In this document: positions 1 to 8,990 of the stretch, in pieces | Layout: each line of letters starts with the position of its first letter | Position numbering within the stretch: position 1 is the first letter of the stretch | Assembly (NCBI RefSeq): GCF_014197035.1 | Contig: NZ_JACIEU010000012.1 | Span: 1 to 64,000, forward strand | Source of the DNA: Sphingobium scionense | Lineage (GTDB): Bacteria > Pseudomonadota > Alphaproteobacteria > Sphingomonadales > Sphingomonadaceae | Length of the DNA: 64,000 bases | Direction: 5' to 3' | Translations under genes and position numbers: made by a program | Notes under the pieces: model-generated | Databases searched by the model: none | Told to the model about the DNA's origin: nothing | The model's input: only the letters and a program-made list of their open reading frames with translations

Positions 1-294
1 CCTAATTTTATCTGAACTCCTACGCCTGAAAGCCGTAAGAACCCAGGGCCGCCGCCCACATGTCCCTTCATCTAAATCACAATGTCAAAGAGCCGTCCAA
101 ACATCGAAGCGGACAGTGATCGTTCCCCGCTATCTCTATCGGGGGACATGCTGTCCTACTATGTTGGCGACCGTGCGTGGCGAAAACCGTTGGTCTTCAC
201 CGCGTCGGTGGAGTGGCATCTAGGCCCGTCAGGCGAGTCGGTCAATGCCTCATTCTCACTTTTTTGAATTTTATTCGATGCGGCCCCGAACATC
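1..294. other. Intergenic region, no supported gene
   Basis: I see no convincing coding sequence here. The short open frames lack Shine-Dalgarno sites and protein-like composition. A weak hairpin with arms CCCCG (125-129) and CGGGG (140-144) is present, and a short T-rich patch lies near 259-275. The region is less GC-rich than what follows. It lies downstream of the aminotransferase gene on the minus strand. Confidence 0.5.
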
Positions 295-1557
295 TCACCT
301 GGCAGACAGCAGCAGCGAGAGCGCCTTTGCCAACGCACCAATATCCACCGCGCTGTTGAATAAGGCGGGCGTGACGCGGACACAGGCGCCACGCGCCGGG
401 CCATCGCGATGGACGGTGAAGATCCGATGGTCATCCAGCAGGCGTTTGGCGACCGCCATATTGTCCTGCACGCTCGTCCGTCCCGCCAGCCGGAACGATG
501 TGATGCCGCCGTGCAGGCGCGGATCGGCCGGCGTCAATATCTCCAGCCCCTTCGCGCCGCGCAGTTCTTCCGCCCACAGGTCGCGCAGATGGCGCAGCCG
601 CGCCGCCCTCGCGATATCGCCGATCGCATCCTGGAAATCGAGCGCGGCCGGCACGGTCAGTTGCGCCGCGAAATCCACCGTGCCGGTATGCACGCGCGAA
701 TAGGTGCTGGCGGCAAAGGGCGGGCTGTTGGCACTGTCCGGATCGATCAGATCCAGTCTGGCCTTTCGGATATAGATCACGCCCACACCCAATGGCGCGC
801 CCCACCATTTGTGCAGGTTGAAACCGATGAAATCCGCGTCGAGATCGGTTGGCCGGAAATCCAGCTGGCCCCAGCTATGCGCCGCATCGACGATCGCATC
901 CACGCCGCGCCCCCGTGCCATCGCCACGATCTCCTTCACCGGAATGACCAGGCCGGTGCGATGGCTGAGATGGGTGAGCAGGATCAGGCGGATCTTCGGA
1001 TTGGCCTTCAGCGCCGCTTCATAGGTATCGATCAGCCCCTGATGCGTCGCCGGTTCGGGCAGCGCGATCCGCACCACATCCACGCCCCGGCTGCGCTTGA
1101 GCGTATCGAAACAGGCCTGCATGCTATCATAGTCGAGATCGGCCTGAAGCACAGCATCACCCGGCCGCAGCCGGTTATAGCCGCCGATCAGCGCCTTCAG
1201 CGCCTCGGTCGCATTGCGGGTGAAGGCGATTTCCTGGGGGGCGACGCCCATCTTCGCCGCCACCCGATCGCGCACGGCGATCAGGTCGGGGGTCAGGCCG
1301 CGCCGGGCATAATAGCTGGTCTCGCGATTGACCCGGCGCACGGCCGCCTCATAGCGTTCCAGCACCGGCCGGGCCATCATCCCCCAATTGCCATTTTCCA
1401 GCTGGATGACGTCGCGGGTGACATCATATTGGGCCGCGATCCCGGCCCAATATGCTTCATCATCGGGCCGGGCCGAACCGGTCGACAGGGCGGCGGCCCG
1501 CCCTGCGACCGGCACGGCGGCCGCCCCGATCATCATCTGCCTGCGGCTGATTTCCAT
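295..1557 (-). CDS. PLP-dependent class V aminotransferase, isopenicillin N epimerase-like, with Tat-type leader
   Basis: A 420-residue fold-type I PLP enzyme of aminotransferase class V, the group that includes isopenicillin N epimerase and cysteine desulfurase-like proteins. The N-terminus reads as a twin-arginine leader (SRRQMM followed by an Ala-rich stretch to about residue 28), so export to the periplasm is likely. The PLP-binding signature is visible: D224-A-A-H227 for the pyridine nitrogen side, and the internal-aldimine lysine K250 in NLHKWWG. The substrate cannot be read from sequence. The gene starts 17 bp after the stop of the TonB receptor upstream, so the two are probably co-transcribed, which suggests the enzyme acts on something the receptor imports. 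That link is inference. Confidence 0.85.
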   Translation of the reverse strand: MEISRRQMMIGAAAVPVAGRAAALSTGSARPDDEAYWAGIAAQYDVTRDVIQLENGNWGMMARPVLERYEAAVRRVNRETSYYARRGLTPDLIAVRDRVAAKMGVAPQEIAFTRNATEALKALIGGYNRLRPGDAVLQADLDYDSMQACFDTLKRSRGVDVVRIALPEPATHQGLIDTYEAALKANPKIRLILLTHLSHRTGLVIPVKEIVAMARGRGVDAIVDAAHSWGQLDFRPTDLDADFIGFNLHKWWGAPLGVGVIYIRKARLDLIDPDSANSPPFAASTYSRVHTGTVDFAAQLTVPAALDFQDAIGDIARAARLRHLRDLWAEELRGAKGLEILTPADPRLHGGITSFRLAGRTSVQDNMAVAKRLLDDHRIFTVHRDGPARGACVRVTPALFNSAVDIGALAKALSLLLSAR

Positions 1558-1574
1558 GTCCCGTGCCCAGCCGA

Positions 1575-3944
1575 TCAGAAGGTCAGGCCCAAGCGGACAT
1601 AATATTGGCCGCCGTCCGTGTCATAGGGCGCGTTGCGCGAGTAGATGAGGCCGCGCACCGCCTGGTTGGTCGCCTCGTCGGGATAGGCGTTGAAGATATT
1701 CTCCGCCCCACCCCGGATCGAGATGTTGGGCGTGACCTGGACGCTGGCCGACAGGTCGAACAACACCATCGATCCGAAGCGCTGGTAGAGGTCACCGGTC
1801 GCATTGCCGCTGACGTCGGTCCAGGCGCCATAATAGCGCGCCCGGCCCTGGATACCGAACTTGCCCAGCGTATAGCCGAGCGAGGCGGTGCCATTATGCT
1901 TGGGCAACCGCTCCTCGAAGATGATGCGCTGGCTTTCGTTGGCGATCGCCGCCGACGTGCCGCTCGTCACCTTGGTCTGGTTGTAGTTGTAGGCCAGGCT
2001 GATGTCGGCGGTGCCCGGCCCGACCGGCTTGGTGTAGGCCAGCACCACATCGACACCGCGGGTGCGGGTGTCGAAATCATTGGTGAAATAGGTGACCGAG
2101 GTGAAGCGCTGCGGATTGGGCAGGCTGGCCGGCACCGCGAAGGTGCGCGACTGGCCGAAGCGATCGCGCAGCTTGATCTGGTAGAGATCGACGCTGCCGG
2201 TCAGGCCGAAGCTGGACTGGAAGGTCAGGCCCGCTGTGATGGTGCGCGACTTTTCCGGAGTCAGCGGCTTTGCGCCCAGGGCGATCGCGATCGGATCATT
2301 GGGCGACAGGCGGCCAGTGTTGAAGATCTGCATCGTGGTCGTGTCCAGCCCCTGGCTGGTGTTGACCGCATTGAGCTGTGCCGGTGTCGGCGCGCGGAAG
2401 CCGGTCGAATAGGTGCCGCGCAGGGCCACGCCCTTCACCGGCTCGAACCGGGCCGAGAGCTTGTAGTTGAAGGTATCGCCAAAGGCCGAGAAATCCTCGT
2501 AGCGGCCGGCCGCGCCGAGCGTCACCGCCTCGATCGGCCGCACCTCCACATCGACATAGCCGGCATAGCTGGTCTGCGACCATTGGCCGGCATTGAGCGG
2601 GCTGAAACCGGGGAAGCCGTTGCTGTTGGGGGCAAGGCCGGTCGCCGCCCCCGCGCCGATCGCATAGGAGGCAGGGTCGCCCGGACGGATGCCGTAGGTT
2701 TCCTTGCGGCGTTCGGCGCCGAAGGCGATGTTCGCCGGCTCGACCAGTCCCAGCGGCAGGCGATAGACGAAGTCGGCATTCAGGTTGAACTCGCTCTGGC
2801 GCAGGCGGCCCAGATAGAAGCTGGTCGGGCTGTCCGGCCCCATCGACGCATTGAGCGATTCATGCATGTTGTAGTTGATGCGGCTGCGCCCGGACGAGGC
2901 GCTGATATCATAGGTCAGGCGCTCGCTGATCGCCCCGCGCAGGCCGGCATCGGCCTGATAATCATCATATTTTGTGCCGAAGCGCGGGGTGAAGCCGGCC
3001 GGATAGAGGCTGGCGAAGTTGAAGCCGGGGAAAGCCGAGCTATTGCCATAGACGTTCGCCGTGCTGGCCGGGTTGCGCCAGTTGAAGTCGGTCACGCCCT
3101 CGCCATTGCCCGCGGTGCCAAAGGCATAGAGGGTGACGGCATCGGAAAAATCATAATGGGCGTTCACGCCCGCCCGCACCGACCGCAGGTCGGGCTGGCC
3201 CCAGCGTTGCACCGGATCGGGCACGTCCAGATCGGGATTGGCCGCCTGGAACGCGGCGGCATCGGGCCGCTGGCGCGTGCGCGACGTGGCATCGGACTTG
3301 GAAAATTCGCCGGTGAAGACGATGCTGCCGCGATCGCCCAGCGCCAGGCCGCCCTGCGCGCCGCTTTGATAGGTGGTGCCATCGCCCTTATAATATTGCG
3401 AGAACTGGCCATAGGCTTCCATGCCCGGCTGGTCGTCGAGGATGATGTTGACGACGCCGGCGATCGCATCCGACCCATATTGCGCCGACGCGCCGTCACG
3501 CAGCACTTCGATCCGCTTGATCGCCAGATTGGGGATGGTGGCGAGGTCGGCCGACTGCGCGCCGCGGGTGCCGAGCAGGGCGGAGCGGTGATAGCGCTTG
3601 CCGTTGACCAGCACCAGCGTCTGGTCAGCGGACAGGCCGCGCAGCGTGGCGGGCCGGACAAAGGCCTGGCCGTCAGCCGCCGGCAGGCGCTGCACGTTGA
3701 AGGACGGCAGCAACTGGGCCAGCGTATCGGACAGATCGTTGGAAACGCTGCCGTCGATCGCCTTCGACGACAGGACGTCGATCGGCGCCAACGCATCGAA
3801 TTTTGTGCGCTTCGCGTCACGCGTGCCGGTCACGATGATCGCGTCACCGGCATTGTCGGCGGCCGGTGCGGCATCCTGGGCCGCAGCGAAAGAGCACGCA
3901 GCAAATTGCAGCGCGACAAGCGCGCTGGCGGTCATAAATTTCAT
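1575..3944 (-). CDS. TonB-dependent outer-membrane receptor
   Basis: A 789-residue TonB-dependent receptor. It has a signal peptide (MKFMTASALVAL to about residue 22), a TonB-box-like DAIIVTGT at about residue 33, a plug domain with the characteristic LRGL and VLVNGKR segments, an IEVLRDGASAQYGSDAIAGV plug end, and a 22-strand-type barrel ending in the aromatic C-terminus GLTF. I chose the ATG at 3944 rather than a longer frame because it begins the signal peptide and has GGGGA just upstream. It follows the PnuC-family gene after a 127-bp gap, so it may belong to the riboswitch operon or have its own promoter. The plug resembles the large sphingomonad iron/oligosaccharide receptor group; the ligand is unknown. 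Confidence 0.9.
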   Translation of the reverse strand: MKFMTASALVALQFAACSFAAAQDAAPAADNAGDAIIVTGTRDAKRTKFDALAPIDVLSSKAIDGSVSNDLSDTLAQLLPSFNVQRLPAADGQAFVRPATLRGLSADQTLVLVNGKRYHRSALLGTRGAQSADLATIPNLAIKRIEVLRDGASAQYGSDAIAGVVNIILDDQPGMEAYGQFSQYYKGDGTTYQSGAQGGLALGDRGSIVFTGEFSKSDATSRTRQRPDAAAFQAANPDLDVPDPVQRWGQPDLRSVRAGVNAHYDFSDAVTLYAFGTAGNGEGVTDFNWRNPASTANVYGNSSAFPGFNFASLYPAGFTPRFGTKYDDYQADAGLRGAISERLTYDISASSGRSRINYNMHESLNASMGPDSPTSFYLGRLRQSEFNLNADFVYRLPLGLVEPANIAFGAERRKETYGIRPGDPASYAIGAGAATGLAPNSNGFPGFSPLNAGQWSQTSYAGYVDVEVRPIEAVTLGAAGRYEDFSAFGDTFNYKLSARFEPVKGVALRGTYSTGFRAPTPAQLNAVNTSQGLDTTTMQIFNTGRLSPNDPIAIALGAKPLTPEKSRTITAGLTFQSSFGLTGSVDLYQIKLRDRFGQSRTFAVPASLPNPQRFTSVTYFTNDFDTRTRGVDVVLAYTKPVGPGTADISLAYNYNQTKVTSGTSAAIANESQRIIFEERLPKHNGTASLGYTLGKFGIQGRARYYGAWTDVSGNATGDLYQRFGSMVLFDLSASVQVTPNISIRGGAENIFNAYPDEATNQAVRGLIYSRNAPYDTDGGQYYVRLGLTF

Positions 3945-4071
3945 GATTGTCCCCACGGATGCGACAGATTCTTGTTCTGCGGCAGCGGATAGGGACGCTA
4001 GATGACGCTTCCGTGTCGCGGCGGGAAAATCTTTGATGCGCAAAACGGGGGCATGCGCTTGCGATACGATC

Positions 4072-4656
4072 TTACCTGCCGGTCTCGCCACGCATACGCC
4101 GAGCCGCCTGCCGCCAGCGCCCATAGCCCAGCACCGCCAGCCCGATCATCGCGGCATAAAGGCCGGCCGTCAGCCATAATCCCTTGAACACGAACATCCC
4201 GACATAGAAAATGTCGACCGCGATCCACAGCAGCCAGCTCGCGGCATGGCGCCGTGCGGTCCAATATTGGGCGACCAGGCTGAAACTGCTCAGCGCCGAA
4301 TCCATCCAGGGCAGCGCCGCATCGGTATAATGATGGGTGAACCAGCCGATCGCGCCGGCACAAAGCGCGCCCAGCGCCAGCCCCTTGGCCGCCCGCATCG
4401 GCGGCAAGGGCACCACCCGCACCTCGCCCTCCTCGCGCTTGCCCCGCGCCCAGCCGATCCAGCCATAGACGATGGCGATGCCGAACAGGCCCTGCAGCAC
4501 CATGTCGGCATAGAGGCGCACGTCCAGGAACAGCCTGGCATAAAGGGCGCAGGCCAGCAGATTGACCGGCCAGCACAGCAGATGCCGCCGCGCCGTCAGC
4601 CAGATGCCGAGGAAGCTGATGATGACGGCGACGATCTCCAGCACAGACATCAGCAC
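4072..4656 (-). CDS. pnuT: PnuC-family vitamin permease, probably PnuT (thiamine)
   Basis: A 194-residue inner-membrane protein of the PnuC family with about seven hydrophobic segments. Family landmarks are visible: NLLACALYARLF, LYADMVLQ, the YGWIGW segment, and the later AQYWTARRHAASWLLWIAVD region with an aspartate ending a membrane helix. PnuC proteins move vitamins by facilitated diffusion; the founding member takes nicotinamide riboside and the PnuT branch takes thiamine. The operon begins with a TPP riboswitch and a vitamin-type TonB receptor, which favours thiamine. The start overlaps the end of the kinase gene by 7 nt, implying translational coupling. Trapping by the adjacent kinase would fit facilitated uptake. 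Confidence 0.82.
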   Translation of the reverse strand: MLMSVLEIVAVIISFLGIWLTARRHLLCWPVNLLACALYARLFLDVRLYADMVLQGLFGIAIVYGWIGWARGKREEGEVRVVPLPPMRAAKGLALGALCAGAIGWFTHHYTDAALPWMDSALSSFSLVAQYWTARRHAASWLLWIAVDIFYVGMFVFKGLWLTAGLYAAMIGLAVLGYGRWRQAARRMRGETGR

Positions 4657-5792
4657 CTTACTCCCTGACGGAGTCGCGCCAGAAAGCCCTGCCCCTCGTC
4701 CGACAGGAACCAGTCGGCATGGCCGACCAGATAGACTTGCCAGGCCAGCATCGCTCCCTCCCGATCGGCCAATATGCCAAAGAAATAATCGATCTCGGTC
4801 AGGGCGAACTCGACATGGACCAGCGGCAGCAGGCGCAGCAGCGTATCGATCTCGCCAGGCCCCAGCGGCAGGACGCTGTGATAGCCCGCCAGCAAGGCCA
4901 GCGCCCCATCCATATCCACTGGCTCGGCCAGCCGCCCCTGATCCAGCGTCAGCCAGGGAATGGCCGTCCGCTCGATCGCGGTGGCCAGATCATGCAGGGC
5001 GCAACTGCTGGTCGACAGGCCGAAATCGAAGATGCTGCTGACCGCGCCTTCCGCCGACCAGAGCAGGTTGGAGGGGTGCCAGTCATTATGGGTCCAGAGC
5101 GATGGTTCATCCGCCAGCCGCTGCGCCAGCCCCTCCCCCAGCGCCGCAAACAACCGCGCCAGTTCCGTCCGCCAGGGCCGGCCCGCCAGAAAGGCCGCCA
5201 CCGCCGGCCGCGCCGCGACATAGGCGTCCGCTGCGGCCAGTGGATCGACGGCGGGCAATATGGTGAAGCTTGACACCAGCGGATGCAGTCCGCGGGCAGG
5301 CGCACCGAAACCGGCTGCGGCCCGATGCAGTTGTGCCAGCGCGACACCGGCCGCAAAGGCGTGATCGGGCGACAGGAAGGGCGTCCAGGACTGGTGATCG
5401 CGATACAGGTCGATGCCCGGCGCCTGGCAATGCAGCTCATAGCTCCATTCCCCAAGAGCGATCGCACCAGCGCCGTCGGCGGCGCGCAGCACATCGGGCA
5501 CCGCCAGCCCGGCACCGCGCAGATGCGCCATATAGCGATGCTCCTCGGTCAGCGCCGCCGGCGTCCGCAAGCTCTGGTGATGCCGCTTCAGGAACAGCGC
5601 ACCGCGATCCGTCTCGACCAGCGCCGCCGCCGAAAAGGGGCGCGGCGAATGCCAGGCGATCGCCGCCAGCCGGCCTGCGTCGGGGAAGTGGGCCAGCACC
5701 GCCGCTGCCTCGTCCGCCGTGATCGCCGGCCAGGCCGGCGCCTCCAGCGTCAGCCCCATGCCATGGACCAGATGCGGGGCGGCGGCGCTCAT
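4650..5792 (-). CDS. Aminoglycoside-phosphotransferase-fold kinase, probable thiamine kinase
   Basis: A 380-residue APH/choline-kinase-fold phosphotransferase. The catalytic loop is HNDWHPSN (H235, D237, N242) and the metal-binding DFG is D256-F-G; a Lys near residue 69 (LFLKRHH) is the likely ATP-anchoring lysine. Such kinases phosphorylate small hydroxylated molecules. Its place between a TPP-riboswitch-led receptor and a PnuC-type permease suggests it phosphorylates incoming thiamine or a related alcohol to trap it. Substrate assignment rests on context only. The ATG lies 2 nt upstream of the end of the receptor frame's TGA region (receptor stop 5795-5797), and the 3' end overlaps the permease start, so the three genes form a tight operon. 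Confidence 0.8.
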   Translation of the reverse strand: MSAAAPHLVHGMGLTLEAPAWPAITADEAAAVLAHFPDAGRLAAIAWHSPRPFSAAALVETDRGALFLKRHHQSLRTPAALTEEHRYMAHLRGAGLAVPDVLRAADGAGAIALGEWSYELHCQAPGIDLYRDHQSWTPFLSPDHAFAAGVALAQLHRAAAGFGAPARGLHPLVSSFTILPAVDPLAAADAYVAARPAVAAFLAGRPWRTELARLFAALGEGLAQRLADEPSLWTHNDWHPSNLLWSAEGAVSSIFDFGLSTSSCALHDLATAIERTAIPWLTLDQGRLAEPVDMDGALALLAGYHSVLPLGPGEIDTLLRLLPLVHVEFALTEIDYFFGILADREGAMLAWQVYLVGHADWFLSDEGQGFLARLRQGVRC

Positions 5793-5794
5793 CG

Positions 5795-8089
5795 TCAGAA
5801 GGCGCGCGACAGCGTCGCCACCACGGCGCGCCCGCTGCCGACATAATAGGTCGGCGCCGACCCGGTGATCAGCGTTCCGTTGCGCCCGACCGTATCCTGC
5901 GCATTGGTGCCGATCGAATAGACGCCCGACAGGACGCGCGGATTGGTGACGTTGATCGCGTTGATGCGCAGGTCCATCACCTGCGCGTCGATCAACCCGG
6001 CCAGATGCACGCCGACCGACAGGTCCAGCGTGGCATAGCCCTTGATGCTCTCGTCATTCATGAAGGTCGCATATTGGCGGCCGACATATTTGAGCGCGCT
6101 GCTGCCGAACAGCCGGCCGTCATCATAGGTGCTGCCCAGCGCGAACTGGAAGCTGGGGGCCGACACCGCCCGCTTGCCCCTGGTCGGCAGATAATCACCG
6201 TTGATCGCCAGATCGTCGTTCAGCCGCGTGTGCAGATATTCGGCCGAGGCATAGATGCTCATCCCCTTGGCCGGTCGATAGTCGATCTCGCCGTCCAGGC
6301 CATAGCTGCTCTGGCTGCCCGCGTTGATCGTCGAATTGACCAGCGCGCCGCCGCTGTCGATCACCGTTGCCACCTGGCGGTTGCGGAAATGATAATGGAA
6401 AGCGGTCAGCGAAAAGGACAGGCTGGGGCCGATATAGCGATAGCCCAGCTCCTGCGAGATCGAATATTCATTCTTTAGGCGGTCGGTGCCCTGGCTCACC
6501 AGTTCGCCGCCATAATAGCTGTCGTAGAGCGCGAACTCGTTGGGCGTGCGGAAATTGGTGGTGATGTTGGCGAACAGCTGCTGCCGGTCGTCCAGCTGAT
6601 AATGGATCGCCGCCCGCGGCAGCGCGGCGAAGCTGTCGATCCGCACCCTCGATTGCGGGCCGGGCAGATAATTGCGCCCGTTGCGCAGCAGGTTGACGCC
6701 CTTGAAACCGATGTCGATGCCAAGCTTGGGCGTCACCGCGATGCTATCGGCCAGGAAGAAGCCCTTGGTGACCGTCTCCGTGCGCTGATTCTCATAAGCC
6801 AGCAGCCGACCGTCGGCAGTGCGGATCGCCTTGTCCTGATAGCCCCACTGGTCGACCGGCCGGCCATCGGCATCGATCGACGTATAGGATTGCGTCACCC
6901 GGTCGGTGCCATAGTCGAACCAGAGGCCAGCCACGATCCGATGCGCGCCGGCCTGCAGTGTCAGCTTGCTGACGTCGCCGACGCGGAACTGCTTGCCGGT
7001 CCAGTTGCCCATCACCGTGGCGACGCCATCGACCGCGCCGGGCAGGTCGATCGGCTGGGTCAGCTCCTCACTACCCAGATAATTGCCTGTGGTGGCGAGT
7101 TGCGTGCCATAGGGCGAATTGCCATGGCCCATCTGCAGATAGGCGCTGCTGTCGAAGTTCAGCGTGTCGCTGAGCTTGAGATGCACCGGCGCCGCGACGT
7201 AGAAATTGCGGAACGGCGCGCGATAGAGCCGCCAGTAGTTGGTGTTCCCCTCGCTGTAGCGCTCGTCGAAATTATAGCCGCGACCGGACGCCTCCCAATC
7301 CGCCTTGCCGGGACTCGGATAGGTCGATGTCTTGGCGTCGTTGAAGGAAAAGGCGATGCTCGCCCGATTGCCCTCGCCCCATTCGTTCAGCAGCTTGGCG
7401 TCGATATGCTGGCGCTGGTCATGGCCTGCCCCGCGCCAGTTGTCGGCGCGGTTGTTGGAATAGGAAATGAAGCCCTTCAGCCCGGTCGATCCGATCCGTC
7501 CCGTGTCGATCCGCGCAAAGACGCGCCGTTCGTCATAGGAACCGACCGACAGGTTGATAAGGCCGCCCGCCTCCGCCCTGGGATCATCCAGCGTCAGCGA
7601 CAACAGGCCGCCGGCGGCCGCGACCACCGGCGAATCGATATCCGCCGCGCCCTGTGCCAGCATCACCTGCCGCACATTCTCCGCATCGGCGAATTGCGAG
7701 GGATAGGCATAATAATAGCCGATGTCGTTCTGCGGCGCGCCTTCCATCAGCACGCCGATCTGGTCCTAGCCCAGGCCGCGCAGCGTCAGGCTGGACGATG
7801 CCGACAGGCCATAGGGGTCGCTGGACGAGACATTGGCGCCCGGCAGCAGGTTGACCAGCTGGAACGCGTTGAGCGTCGGCGCCTGCTTGATGATGAAGTC
7901 GGTCGAGATCGCGCTGACCGCCTTGGGTGCGCTCTGATCGGGCAACAGGCCTTCCGGGTCGGGATGGCCGACAACCTGGATATTGGTCGACTGATCCGGC
8001 GCATCCTCCGCCATCGCGGGCGATGCAATCATCAACAGGGCCAGCGTCAGGCAGGCACTTCCAGCATGGGGTAATCGGGCAGTCTTCAT
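5795..8089 (-). pseudogene. Thiamine-type TonB-dependent receptor interrupted by one in-frame TAG
   Basis: Read through, this is a 764-residue TonB-dependent receptor. Its signal peptide ends near ASPAMAED, the plug begins with a TonB-box-like IQVVGHPDP, and the barrel ends in VVATLSRAF. The frame is broken only at 7766-7768 by an amber codon, between the plug motif TLRGLG and DQIGVLMEG, about residue 108. Frame and similarity continue perfectly on both sides, so this is a nonsense change (CAG or GAG to TAG would suffice) and not a frameshift or fusion. The gene sits directly behind a TPP riboswitch and resembles the riboswitch-linked thiamine receptor group. It may be dead, read through by a suppressor, restarted at the ATG at 7753, or a sequencing error. 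Without the N-terminal piece the product lacks a signal peptide. Confidence 0.85.
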
Positions 8090-8099
8090 CTCACGTCCA

Positions 8100-8110
8100 C
8101 TCCACAGGAG
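8100..8110 (-). promoter_or_regulatory. Possible Shine-Dalgarno-sequestering hairpin of the riboswitch expression platform
   Basis: The minus-strand sequence CTCCTGTGGAG is a CTCC/GGAG inverted repeat. Its 3' arm, GGAG, is the best Shine-Dalgarno candidate for the receptor ATG at 8089. Pairing would hide the ribosome site, the usual translational mode of TPP control in proteobacteria. No T-rich terminator is seen between aptamer and start codon. The three-base loop is tight, so pairing with the longer CCCTCC stretch nearby is an alternative. Confidence 0.45.
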
Positions 8111-8132
8111 GGACGACGGACCTGCCGCCTTG

Positions 8133-8232
8133 CCCTCCCTACGCCGGTATCAGCCGGATCAGGTTCAGCGGGTCGTGGTCTGCGGACCACCTCTCAGCCG
8201 CGCATCAGCGGCCCCCCGGGGATGCCCGCCCC
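8133..8232 (-). promoter_or_regulatory. TPP riboswitch (THI element)
   Basis: On the minus strand the sequence carries the conserved TPP aptamer core in order: GGCTGAGAGG (about 8189-8198), ACCCGCTGAACCTGATCC (about 8156-8173), then GGCTGATACCGGCGTAGGGA. These match the THI-box consensus (CTGAGA, ACCTGATC, TAATACCAGCG-AGGGA). It lies 40-45 nt upstream of the receptor start and is oriented toward the thiamine uptake genes. Outer limits are approximate. Thiamine pyrophosphate binding would switch the operon off. Confidence 0.93.
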
Positions 8233-8305
8233 TTAGGCGTTTCGACGCGAAGTGGAAAGCCCTCTCTATCGGCTCTCGACTTATCGAAGCCCGCCCGGCT
8301 AAGAC

Positions 8306-8986
8306 ATGGCCATGATGAAGCTGTTCATTGGCAACAAGGCCTATTCGAGCTGGTCGCTGCGCGGCTGGCTGGCATGCAAGCTGTCCGGCCTTCCGTTCGA
8401 GGAAGTGGTGGTCCCCCTCTATGACGAGGAATGGGAAAAGCGCCGCGAGGGCGATGAGTTCGCTCCCTCGTCCGGCAAGGTGCCGATCCTGTGGGACGGC
8501 GACGATATCGTCGTCTGGGACAGCCTCGCCATCATCGAATATCTCAATGAGAAGATCGACGGCGACCAGTTCTGGCCGACCGATCCGGGCGCCCGCGCCA
8601 TGGCCCGCTCGATGGCGGCAGAAATGCACAGCAGCTTCGCCGCGCTCCGCCGCGAGCACAGCATGAACATTCGCCAGATCTATGATCCGGTCCCGCCGTC
8701 GGAGGCCGTTGCCCACGACATCGGCCGGATCATGCAGCTCTGGGCACAGGCCCGTGCCCGCTATGGTGGCGAAGGCGACTTCCTGTTCGGCGAGTTCGGG
8801 GCGGCCGACATCATGTTCGCGCCCGTCGTCACCCGCTTCATCACCTATCAACTGCCGGTCGCCCGTTTTGCCGAAGCCTATATGCGCGCGATCATCGCCC
8901 ATCCCTGGATGCAGGAATGGATCGGCGAGGCGCAGGCCGAGGAATGGGTGATCGACAAGTTCGAAGTCCCGCCCCAGACGGCCTGA
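8306..8986 (+). CDS. Glutathione S-transferase family protein
   Basis: A 226-residue cytosolic glutathione transferase. The N-terminal thioredoxin-like domain (about residues 5-80) carries SSWSLRGW, with a Ser cluster near the expected catalytic position. GKVPILWDG supplies the conserved cis-proline, and VVWDSLAIIEYL holds the Glu/Asp-Ser glutathione gamma-Glu site. The helical C-terminal domain follows to the end, with the family N-capping region around FLFGEFGAADIMFAP. It belongs to the group annotated as plain GST in proteobacteria; the electrophilic substrate is unknown. The start could be any of three closely spaced ATGs (8306, 8312, 8315); none has a strong Shine-Dalgarno. The next gene begins 4 nt later, so they are likely co-transcribed. 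Confidence 0.88.
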   Translation: MAMMKLFIGNKAYSSWSLRGWLACKLSGLPFEEVVVPLYDEEWEKRREGDEFAPSSGKVPILWDGDDIVVWDSLAIIEYLNEKIDGDQFWPTDPGARAMARSMAAEMHSSFAALRREHSMNIRQIYDPVPPSEAVAHDIGRIMQLWAQARARYGGEGDFLFGEFGAADIMFAPVVTRFITYQLPVARFAEAYMRAIIAHPWMQEWIGEAQAEEWVIDKFEVPPQTA

Positions 8987-8990
8987 CCCG

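Noticed and set aside
1..294. A 61-codon plus-strand open frame at 82-267
   Set aside because: It lacks a Shine-Dalgarno and motif, and shows no sign of selection; other frames overlap it.
1563..3992. 809-codon plus-strand open frame opposite the TonB receptor
   Set aside because: It is a GC-rich shadow frame of the receptor gene on the other strand, rich in Arg/Ala/Gly with no known motif.
4072..4656. Naming this gene pnuC for nicotinamide riboside
   Set aside because: The TPP riboswitch and receptor context favour the thiamine branch (PnuT); the family alone does not decide.
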